A stretch of 64,000 bases of DNA from Galdieria partita (taxonomy: Eukaryota > Rhodophyta > Bangiophyceae > Galdieriales > Galdieriaceae): NCBI GenBank assembly GCA_025991245.1, contig BQMJ01000011.1, positions 62,001-126,000 of the forward strand, in the 5' to 3' direction. The notes beneath the pieces were generated by a model that was not told the DNA's origin, did no database searches, and saw only the letters and a program-made list of their open reading frames with translations. Below are positions 1-8,895 of this stretch, piece by piece (position 1 is the stretch's first letter; each line of letters starts with the position of its first letter). The position numbers were made by a program, and so were the translations under genes.

Positions 1-418
1 GAAGGAATCGAGTCCAGTGAACTTGGAAAGAGCACTATCAGCACAAGGAAGATTCGGTGGTCACATTGTTCAAGGACATGTGGATGGTGTAGGCACTATT
101 CGCTCGATGTATCCAGAAGGAGATTCTTTGTGGTTTTGGGTGGAAACTAACAAAGAAATTGCACAGTTCGTGGTAGAGAAAGGCTACATAGCAGTAGACG
201 GTACTAGTCTTACAGTTTGTGCCACTCAAGACTGTTCTTTTCAATTCATGCTTGTGGCCTATACACAACAACATGTAAAGTTGCTTTGTAGCTATTTGAA
301 GCTCTCTACTTATAACTGTTCCTAGGTTATCCTTTCTCAAAAACAAATAGGTGATCAAGTCAATCTTGAGGTGGATATTTTGGGAAAGTATGTCAAGCAA
401 TTTATTAAACAAGACTAG
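1..418 (+). CDS. RIB5: Riboflavin synthase, alpha-type, 3' part
   Basis: Catalyses dismutation of two 6,7-dimethyl-8-ribityllumazine molecules to riboflavin, the last step of the pathway. The frame is open from base 2, so the gene begins left of the window. The family signature GGHIVQGHVDG is visible, followed by GYIAVDGTSLTV, the start of the second lumazine-binding repeat region. One intron (275-325, 51 nt, GTAAAG..CTAG) is needed; splicing it gives the C-terminus HVILSQKQIGDQVNLEVD and then TAG. Only about 121 residues are present. Its stop lies 6 bp from the stop of the convergent MYB gene, so the 3' UTRs must overlap. Lumazine synthase and RIB7 lie further along the window. Family assignment is secure; the exact intron is inferred from phase and conservation. 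Confidence 0.9.
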
Positions 419-424
419 TTATTA

Positions 425-1447
425 TCACTTTTCATTTCCTAATTTATCTTCCAATGAAGCATGTGTTTCATTCGCCACGACAGATAATAAATGCACACCA
501 CAAAGGTCAGGAACGCTCTTCTCATTTCGCTTTCGGTTCTCTTCAGATGGATAAGCCAAAGGGCTGTTGGCAGTGCTCTCTTGAGTTAGTGGAGAAATAG
601 AAGAATATGCAGAAAGTTGTCCAACACCAGACTGCATATGTTGTTGAGACGTGCTCCTTTTTGCTTCTCTCGCTAATTTCATAAAGTACTTTTGTAAATG
701 AGTTCTACACTGCACCATCGATCTCGTTCCAACGTAGGTAGAAATAGCTCGCAAATCTCTGTGACCAAACTCCGCAAGAGCTTCTAAAAACAGTTTATGT
801 TCTTCTGGTGACCAATATCTTGATTGTCCTCCCTTGTTCGTTGCAGTTTTGGATTTCTTCCTCGTTTCTTTGCTTTCTTCCATATCCGAATGAAACATGC
901 CGTCATCTTTATTTGCATCTTGAGTGTCAGATGACTGTATTTGACCCATAACTGTAGGTCCAAACACACATTTGGGGCATCCATCTAACACTTGACTGCA
1001 ATGTGAACAATACATCAGTTCACCATTCACGCCTCCCAATCTCTGACAAGAACAACGTCCCTTTGCATGAGCTGCTGCTGCTGCTGCTGCCCCTGCTCGG
1101 AGTCTATCCATTTCCACCCTTGCTTTGGAAAGTTCACTTTCCAAATGAACTGCGTAACTTTGCAGCTTCAGTAGTTGCTCATGTAGTGATTCTATTTGAG
1201 CTGCTGCACAACAGGTACCGTTGGATAGTCTTCGTCGTTTCTCACACTGAGTTATAGAGGCTTGACCTATCTCCGATGAAAACGACTGCTGAGCTGAAAT
1301 CATATCGTTTGTTTCTTCTCTTTGTGTAGAAGCCGTGCTTTCGTTTTTCACCGACGGCTTTGTTGTAGATAGAACCAAGTCTGTCTCTTCCCTAGCTTCC
1401 TCCACTTGTGTACTAGCGTGTGAGGAGATGGGTTGCTTTGTATCCAT
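425..1447 (-). CDS. MYB-related (SHAQKYF-class) transcription factor with coiled coil and Cys-rich segment
   Basis: Probable DNA-binding regulator of about 340 residues in one exon. From the N-terminus: a Ser/Thr-rich region; a probable coiled coil (about 85-125, heptad-like LHEQLLKL..LESELSKARVEM); an alanine run encoded by a GCT/GCA repeat; a Cys cluster with CSC, CSHC and CPKC spacings (about 132-160) that could bind zinc; an acidic/basic linker; and one MYB repeat (about 205-260) with WSPEEHKLFLEAL and THLQKYF, the variant of SHAQKYF typical of single-repeat plant and algal MYBs. The first ATG in frame is at 1447; an upstream TTG extends the frame by three codons. The MYB domain is certain; the zinc-binding role of the Cys cluster is a guess. 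Target genes unknown. Confidence 0.85.
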   Translation of the reverse strand: MDTKQPISSHASTQVEEAREETDLVLSTTKPSVKNESTASTQREETNDMISAQQSFSSEIGQASITQCEKRRRLSNGTCCAAAQIESLHEQLLKLQSYAVHLESELSKARVEMDRLRAGAAAAAAAHAKGRCSCQRLGGVNGELMYCSHCSQVLDGCPKCVFGPTVMGQIQSSDTQDANKDDGMFHSDMEESKETRKKSKTATNKGGQSRYWSPEEHKLFLEALAEFGHRDLRAISTYVGTRSMVQCRTHLQKYFMKLAREAKRSTSQQHMQSGVGQLSAYSSISPLTQESTANSPLAYPSEENRKRNEKSVPDLCGVHLLSVVANETHASLEDKLGNEK

Positions 1448-1516
1448 TATACGCAAAGGATACGAATATATTTAGGAGAAAAAGCTCTGTCGGTATCCTT
1501 GGTCGATAAAAGTTCG

Positions 1517-1800
1517 TTACGTTGCTCGTCTTGAAAACACCAGTAAGCGTTTTTGGCCCTAAAATAATAAACTCAATAATAAAGTGCAAGTTTAAAATAA
1601 AATGTGCATCACACAGGTAGGGCAACAATCAAGGGGATGTCTTTGCCAAGTGGGCCGAGGAAAGAAGAAGCAATCGAAGATGGAGATTGGAATGCTTCCA
1701 GGTCGAGGATTCTACTTTTGAGGGTGCGTAAGTCCCCTGAGAAAATTTTTCCCAGACTGGACAATCCTTCTTCTTTGGATACTGTGAAATCTGCTATCAT
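1517..1800 (-). CDS. Possible small two-exon gene, unknown
   Basis: Between the aconitase stop and the MYB start lies an ATG-led frame of 62 codons (1615-1800). Using a GTGTGA donor and a TTTTAG acceptor (intron 1559-1614, 56 nt, a normal size here) gives a 75-residue product ending in GQKRLLVFSRRAT. It has no recognisable domain. The opposite strand is also open over 1622-1810, so open frame alone is weak evidence. It would be co-directional with both neighbours. Could equally be aconitase 3' or MYB 5' untranslated sequence. Confidence 0.28.
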
Positions 1801-1964
1801 CACAACTTGATAGCGCACTATCTTCTCTGTTCCCTTTTCAACACATATGATAACTCAACAAGTTCCTTTGGGATTCAATACTACTGCTAATATAACTTTT
1901 TATTTTCACACTCAAAACACACAACAAAAAAAACACTTTGACAGTAGAATACTTCCTCCTCTCT

Positions 1965-4612
1965 TTACATTTGTTTTCGACCGGCTTTCAAGTCCTCTTT
2001 AATCTTATTCAAGGCAGAGCCATGTTTGAACCATTCAAACTGTTCTTCACTAAAGGAATGATTCACTTGAATATCAAAAGTATCGCCATTTTGTTTCTTT
2101 ACTCGAACTGTAAGCGGCTTTCCCGGTTTCAAATCCTTCAATCCCAAAATAGAGATGCGATCTTCTGGACTAATACGATCATAATCGGCAGAATTCGCAA
2201 AAGTCAAAGGAAGAAGACCCTGTTTCTTCAGATTGGTTTCGTGAATTCTTGCAAAAGAGCGAACCAAAATAGCAACACCTCCTAAGTGACGAGGTTCCAA
2301 TGCTGCATGTTCTCGACTCGAACCTGAAAATAAACATTCAACAAAAATTCTCAATGAATCAACCTCATATACCTTCGCCATAATTTTCATCTCCAATGAC
2401 AATCCATGGCATACCAGCAGCTTTATAGGCACGAGCAGTGTCAGGAACTGGGCCATATTCACCCGTCAGCTGATTCTTCACATGATTGGCCTTTCAATCG
2501 TATTCACAAATTTGTCCTTTTTACAATGAATACCACTTACCTTGCCATTTTCAGCATTGATGGCACCAATGAACATATTGTTGGAAATATTATCCAGATG
2601 TCCTCTATATTTAAGCCAAGGTCCTGCCATAGAGATATGATCGGTAGTACATTTTCCTTTCACTTTTATCAAGATTGGCATGTCTATAAAGTCCTTTCCA
2701 TTCCATGCTGGAAAAGGTTCAAGTAGCTGAAGTCTTTCCGATGTAGGGGATACTTTCAGTTCTACTCCTTCTGGACTTTCTTGTGGAGGCTGAAATGTAT
2801 CTCTGCCAGTCAAGAAACCTTTTTCAGGTAATTCTTGACCATTGGGTGGTTCTAGTTTGAACTCTTCTCCATTAGGTCCCTTTATCTTATCTTTCTGAGG
2901 ATCGAAATCCAAAGTCCCAGCTAATGCAAAGGCAGTGACTAGTTCTGGCGAAGTTACAAATGCATGTGTCTTTGGATTTCCGTCGTTTCGCATAGCAAAG
3001 TTACGATTAAAGGAAGTAAAGATGGAGTTGGGTTCTCCCTTTTTCACATCTTTCCGATTCCACTGTCCAATACAAGGACCACAGGCATTCGCCAACACTA
3101 CGGCTCCAACCGCCTCGAAGATTTCCAACAAGCCGTCCCTACAACAGCCATTTTTTAGGTCAACAGAAACTTATCGTACATTATCCAGTTACCGTTCAAT
3201 AGTAGCGCGAATTTGTTCCGAGCCTGGGTTGATAGTGAAAATGCTCTTCATTTTAACACCCTTATCCAAAGCTTGTTTGCAAATGGAAGCGACACGGGTT
3301 AAGTCTTCATAAGAAGAGTTGGTGCAGGAACCCACTAAACCGGCAGATAGTTTCATTGGATATCCAGCATTCTAAACAAGTTGAGTTGGTATATCCCAAA
3401 ATAGGCAATTCTCCTCACCTTTGCATCGTCTCGAATTTTTGACACTGTGTGACCGAGATCAGGTGAGAAAGGACCGTTAATCATGGGTTCTAACTTGTCC
3501 AAATCTATTTCAATCACTTTGTGATATTTACAGCCTTCATCTGGTTGCAACAATTTACTATATTTCTTTGCCAGATTGGCTATTCCTTGACGACCTGTTG
3601 CTTTCAAGTATCGATCCATGCGCTCATTATAGCGAAACAGTGAAGTCGTTGCACCAATTTCTGCACCCATATTGCAAATAGTTGCCATACCCGTACAAGA
3701 TAACGACTCCACTCCTGGTCCAAAATATTCTATAATGGCTCCTGTGCCACCCTTTACAGTCAGTATTTCAGCTACTTTACAAATCACATCTTTTGGTGAG
3801 CCCCAGTCATGGAATTTTCCAGTAAGGTGGACACCATAGATCTTTGGAGCTTTAACTTCCCAAGCAAGTCCGGACATAACATCTACAGCATCTGCACCAC
3901 CAACACCAATTGCAACCATACCAAGTCCTCCTGCATTGGGAGTATGTGAGTCTGTTCCTATCATTAAGCCACCAGGAAAAGCATAGTTCTCGAGAACAAT
4001 CTGGTGAATAATTCCACTTCCAGGTTTCCAAAATCCCATACCAAACTTTTTGGCTGCACTAGACAAAAAGTCAAACACTTCTTTGTTAGTTATGCTTGCT
4101 TGTTCGAGATCTTTGGAAGCTCCATTCTCCGCAGTTATCAAGTGATCACAATGAATAGTAGTTGGAACAGCAGTACGTGGAAGACCCGCTGATATGAATT
4201 GTAGGGTAGCCATTTGTGCAGTTGCGTCCTGCATTGCAACTCTATCTGGCAATACCTTGATGTACGATTCTCCCGGAACCACTTTCTGTGTTGGATCTTC
4301 CAAGTGACCGTAAAGTATCTTCTCAGCCAAAGTTAGGGGCCTGCCTTGTGCTTCACGTGCTATTTGAACTTTCTTTTCTAAGGATTCATAGATTGGATTC
4401 AGAGCTCTGTTTGTTTCAAAGCGAGAGAGCGGAACCGTTTCTTCTGATTGACTTCCAAGAGAGGCACTCGTTTTGAATCCATTGGCAAGTCTGAATTCCT
4501 TTGCAACGCGAGCCCAACCCACAGAACAAACGTAGTGTATTTGTGTGCTTGAGCTGTCGAACTTTTTCAAACGAGAGCGCAAGCTGGTCATCCCAAGGTT
4601 GAAGGACAACAT
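1965..4612 (-). CDS. ACO: Aconitate hydratase (aconitase), mitochondrial
   Basis: Interconverts citrate and isocitrate in the TCA cycle using a 4Fe-4S cluster. Five exons: 3419-4612, 3193-3371, 2541-3138, 2373-2490, 1965-2323; introns 47-54 nt; all junctions keep phase, giving 815 residues, close to the usual length plus a presequence. Visible signatures: [14 protein letters not shown], the cluster cysteines in [11 protein letters not shown] and [10 protein letters not shown], and the C-terminal swivel domain [14 protein letters not shown] and [11 protein letters not shown]. The first ~35 residues are rich in Ser, Lys and Arg and poor in acids, as in a mitochondrial targeting sequence. Closest in style to the mitochondrial Aco1p/ACO2 type rather than the cytosolic IRP type. 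Confidence 0.95.
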
Positions 4613-5356
4613 CTTTGAGACTCTTAAATAGATTGGAGTTTTGTTTCAAGAACAATAACAAAGATATCTACCGTTGAAAACAAAATGGATACTTCCAGTA
4701 ACGTTGGGTTCCAACAACCGAAACTTCCTAAGCAGCCGCCGAAAATTGCAATTTGTTACAGTTATCCACCCAGCTGATCCATTTTTGTGTCGTCATCAAG
4801 TTCCATAGTGAAAAGCGAAGGAAACTTTGAAATGATTGGCTTCAAAGAGAGTCCATGTGGCGATGAAAATAGAAAGCTCGCTAAGAACATTTCTTATTTA
4901 GAAAGAAAAAGACTGTTGGCTTTTCTTTACTGGGTCTCAACCAATCAATCTACTTGTTTCCTTTGGATTCGACTCCTTTACTCTGTTGGTATTCAATGTG
5001 GTTGTCATATTTATTTAAAGGATTGAATGTGAGAGTAGTTAATAATGCAGAGTCAATCAGGGAAAGAACTAACAAGTGTTTGTTTTTACGCCAAAGAGGA
5101 ACAAGATATGCAGTGAGAGGTTGTGGTTATTGGAACTCCCTTTTTAAGAGAGCACGGATATACCAAGTCTGTGGAGGCTTTGCCAATCTTTTTGTGACCT
5201 TGAGATGTTTCAAGTTAGACCTCTGTGCAGTTCTTGAATAGTTAACTAGTAGTTCAAATAAACTCACAATAACTGTTGTTCTCTCTTTCATTCATCACAC
5301 AATTCTCTATTACTCATCGTTGTATTCAAACCTGTCAGAGTCATGACCAGTCATAC
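4613..5356. other. Intergenic region with an uncertain + strand ORF
   Basis: Region upstream of aconitase and downstream of the MFS transporter. An ATG at 4787 opens 79 codons (to 5026), starting with a run of Ser; another frame (about 4954-5241) continues with Arg/Cys-rich sequence. Joining them needs a 32-nt intron, shorter than any I could confirm here, so I do not call a gene. No RNA gene or repeat seen. Confidence 0.3.
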
Positions 5357-7233
5357 TTACCTCTCAAGAATCAAGCTTTCGTCATCTTTCTTCGGATTGT
5401 AAAATATTTCCATTTCTTTAGCAATATCATAATATCCCATATCTTCTGAATTCTTTACAAATTGTTGATATCCATTCCTACCCATCTTATATTTTAACAA
5501 GAGAGATGAGAAGAGTGTCAAATCTTTGTAATCAATAGGCAATTTGGCTACATATTCCATTTGTGTCACAAACAGAATATTCTCCAAACGACAAAGAGAA
5601 GCCATATAGAGACGACGATAGTCCGAATAACTTTCTTTAGAACCAAAAACAAGCTTCTGGACAAAGCCCTTTAGGTTATAATTGTTCCAATCGTCACGCT
5701 CCAAATCCTGTTGAGTCACACCCCACTTTGTAGCAAAACGTGCACAATGTCTCCTTCTCAACTCAACAAAGCGAGTATCTTCGCCTGCCAGAGATTGATG
5801 TGAATATTCAGGTACAAACAGCATACATAGAAACAGCCCTAGAAATTCCATACCACCATAAAACCACATTGTCTTTCTAAGACCCGAATTGGTCTGTTCT
5901 ATGCCTCCTGACCAGCGCAACCAAATAGAAGGAAAAGTAGTTGTACCAACTATGGCACCCATTACTCCAAGTGAAACAGATATCCCATACATAGTGGCTC
6001 GAATTCGAGTAGGAAAGGCCTCTGCTGGTACCAGATAGGCACAAATATAGACAAAATTCTGAAATCTAAACCAATCATTCATATTATGAGTGACTGAATG
6101 GAATCATATTGTCCTTACCCAGCAACAAAAGTGCTCCATATGATCCAAGCAATAGGTTTTGCTTTAAACTGATAGAAAAATCCAGTATTAATGAGTTGAG
6201 TACCGCCTAGCCATAGCCATCCAAACATGCCTGTTTTACGTCTTCCCAACTTGTCTACAACAAAAGCTGCAATAAATGCAGTCCATATGATCCACGCAAC
6301 ACCTTCTGCAAGAACAAGCCAAATGCTTTTGAATAGGGAAACACCAATTACATGTTGCAGAATAAGATTACCAAATGTTCCTTGGCTATAGTTTATCCAG
6401 TCCACTAAGAAATATAAAGTAACTACACCAATAGTCTTGAACATGAAATGTCGAAGAATGACAAAGAGATCGAGTCCATCGTATCTTCTTCCCCTACGCA
6501 GTTGATCTTGTTTAAACATCACAGAGTCCTTCATTCTGGTTCTGAATATGAGAACTATGATGACAGGAATAGTAACGACTCCGAAAGAAAGTCTTGCAAC
6601 AACATTCCAATGACAGTTGGATGCAGTTCCAAGATATGCATTGCGACAAGCAACACCAACTAACAAAAGTTGCACTAGAAGAGGAGCGAAATTTCCAGTG
6701 CGTTCCAAACAAAGAGATAGCATTGCCACTCTTCTCCCACGGGTAATTGGATTCACCTGTTCACTATCTTCCATTGTATTTGGAATATTGCAAGTGTACT
6801 CACCACCCATTCCAAGACCTGCAATGCCTTGAGCAATACACATCATCCAAATTGTACCAACATGACTTGTGCCATTCATTGCCACTCCAAGTATGTTCCC
6901 AAGAAGCACTAAACAGGAACACATAATAAGACCTTTCTTTCTTCCAAAGTAATCTGCAATTACACCAAATGCCAATAGTCCAAACATCACTCCATACAAC
7001 ATAGACACACCTACTGCAGTTTGAAGAGTGACATTCCGCCCTACACTAGGAAATATATCGGTGAACATAGTGAGCAACACACTGTTGATATTGTACATAT
7101 ATCCATTCACAAAGAATCCAGCTGAAGTTCCAAACGCATTAAAGCGTATTGCATCTTTGTCTTTCTCTGATAAAGGAGCTATTCGGTTTGTATCACATGT
7201 GTGTACTTCTTGAGGAGTTGTAATCACCTCCAT
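5357..7233 (-). CDS. MFS transporter, phosphate/sugar-porter-like (paralogue A)
   Basis: Twelve-helix major facilitator, likely a proton-coupled importer of phosphate or an organic solute at the plasma membrane. Exons 6119-7233 and 5357-6065 (53-nt intron) give 607 residues. Visible MFS motifs: DYFGRKKG after helix 2, GLGMGGEYTCN in helix 4, DKLGRRKT after helix 8, and PTRIRATMYG in the second half; GMGGEY is typical of PHS-type phosphate symporters. A long cytosolic C-tail follows. The paralogue at 45.6-47.6 kb shares all these motifs and the C-tail layout. The TAA stop sits inside a perfect donor (AG/GTAAGT); use of a downstream acceptor (5307/5306) would replace the end by ELCDE and stop at 5288. 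An in-frame ATG at 7287 would add 18 residues. Substrate not determined. Confidence 0.85.
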
Positions 7234-8255
7234 GACTGAACAGGCCCAGTTTACTTTTTTACAACTTTTTCCAAAGAAGATCAACAAAGCATTAGAGCTT
7301 TTGTGCCTGTTGGGAAAACTAGACCAGCGGGACGTCCATTGGACATGGTCTTTAACGGAATCATTCGATAACTTTGTCAGTTGAAAAGGCTTAGTTTGCT
7401 TCGATAAGTTTATAAAATAAATTTTTGCTTTTGTTCCATCCTGTTGAAGGTAGATATATAACCTTACGACTGGTGAAAGAATTCAGACCAACTCGATCCT
7501 GGTTGTATTCTAATGTTATAAACTTGATAGTTCTTTCAAAATAAACTTGAAAACTCCTACCTCAATAGCAAGTCATAGTTGAGTGTTGCAAGGAGAGAAG
7601 CCTTGTTACACTAACCGAAAAGTAAGAGTCGTCAAGACATAGTTCCTATTCAATTCAATAGAAATTGGAAGAAAAGTGAGATATTGCACAACAGGTAACG
7701 GCATCAAAATGTTGATAGTAACAAGTAGAGTTATGTGACAACATGACTTTCATTAGGATCTTGTGTTATGAGTAACGAAGCCAATGAAAATCTTTCCAAA
7801 CGATTCAAGGCTCTTGTTTTCAGTCTAACTAGTTTGGAACTCTCATTCCTACTATCAACAGAAGATATTTCAGCAGCATTCAGTCCACATAGCCAATGGC
7901 CAATGGAAGGAGCTATCATACTCAAACCTCTATTTCAGGCTGAGTTTTACAACTTTCATTGAATAATAAAGATGTTTCAGAACATTTTTGAGGAAACTTC
8001 ATGAAATTTATAACTAGGAAAATGGACTAGTTTGAAGTGTTCAATATTCGATATTAGTATCCTATTAAACTCTATCTTGAGCGAGAGGATTGGTTTTTTA
8101 TTTTGCTATCTTTCAACCGTATATATACTTGAACAACATTTTGATTTATTATGTACTCTTTAGCATATGATAGTTTTCAATTCCATATTTCACTTTCATA
8201 ACAAAAGTTCAACAGATGAATTTCGTCTCCTTTTGTGATCCAATCCAACCTCGCG
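7234..8255. other. Intergenic region, no gene supported
   Basis: About 1 kb between the divergent MFS gene and the tail-anchored protein gene. Short frames are open on both strands over 7768-7962 (64 codons each), with no domain, so neither is called. The stretch is AT-rich with T-runs around 8090-8200. It must hold the promoters of both flanking genes. Confidence 0.5.
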
Positions 8256-8690
8256 ATGCGTAAAATGATGGACAACTCAAGTGAGTTCTCTCACTCTGTA
8301 TTTGCTACAGGTTTCGTTTGTCCTTATTTACAACATTGTAGTAAGACTTGGCCAGTAAAGTGGAAAGGAGTTTCCTCCAGAGAATATTGCTGTTTCCTTC
8401 GAAATGGACAACAAGCTAATCAAAGTGTTTTGTTTGTTATACTCAAGGGACAGGTTGGAGATCAAAATAATACTTCAGACAAAAAAGACAAGAAAGGTGA
8501 ATCCGACTTGTTCCGTTTCCGACCTACTCGAAAGGGCGGAGTACGAGGTGATAATATCGAAGAGAAGAATACAAAACGTGTTTTAAATGTTTGGTCGAGT
8601 GAAACAGGGTTCCTCGTCGGTATCGTGTTTGTGTTTATATTGTTCTTGTTCTATCTCTATGAGTATCTTAATGAATATTATTTTAACTAG
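8256..8690 (+). CDS. Unknown small tail-anchored membrane protein
   Basis: One exon, 144 residues from the first ATG; a GTG 21 nt upstream is also in frame. The N-terminal ~60 residues are Ser/Cys-rich with few acids and could be an organelle presequence. The middle (about 75-115) is strongly charged, with KKDKKGESDL and RFRPTRKGG. A single hydrophobic helix of about 20 residues lies near the C-terminus (GFLVGIVFVFILFLFYLY), followed by a short polar tail. This is the layout of a tail-anchored or SecE-like protein, but no family motif is recognised. Conserved spacing to neighbours does not suggest a function. Confidence 0.6.
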   Translation: MRKMMDNSSEFSHSVFATGFVCPYLQHCSKTWPVKWKGVSSREYCCFLRNGQQANQSVLFVILKGQVGDQNNTSDKKDKKGESDLFRFRPTRKGGVRGDNIEEKNTKRVLNVWSSETGFLVGIVFVFILFLFYLYEYLNEYYFN

Positions 8691-8895
8691 TTGCCTTCAT
8701 GTAAATAGTGTCCCATTTCCTTATTCAAGTAGCATACCAAAATAGAAACAATAGTTGCCGCTTACAAGTTGTTTGCTTGAATCATGTTCTATGAGAATGT
8801 AGAATGATTATATCTTTGAGTTGTTGCGCTCTTGAAGAACTTTGTACATTTTACGGTCAAATGTCTACTTTTCATTGTTTGAAGGGCAAGAGTTG

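Noticed and set aside
1065-1095. GCT/CTG trinucleotide repeat as a possible mobile or unstable element
   Set aside because: Short and in frame as polyalanine in the MYB gene; treated as a coding microsatellite.
4787-5241. Two-exon gene on the plus strand
   Set aside because: The only in-phase junction needs a 32-nt intron and the product has no recognisable family.
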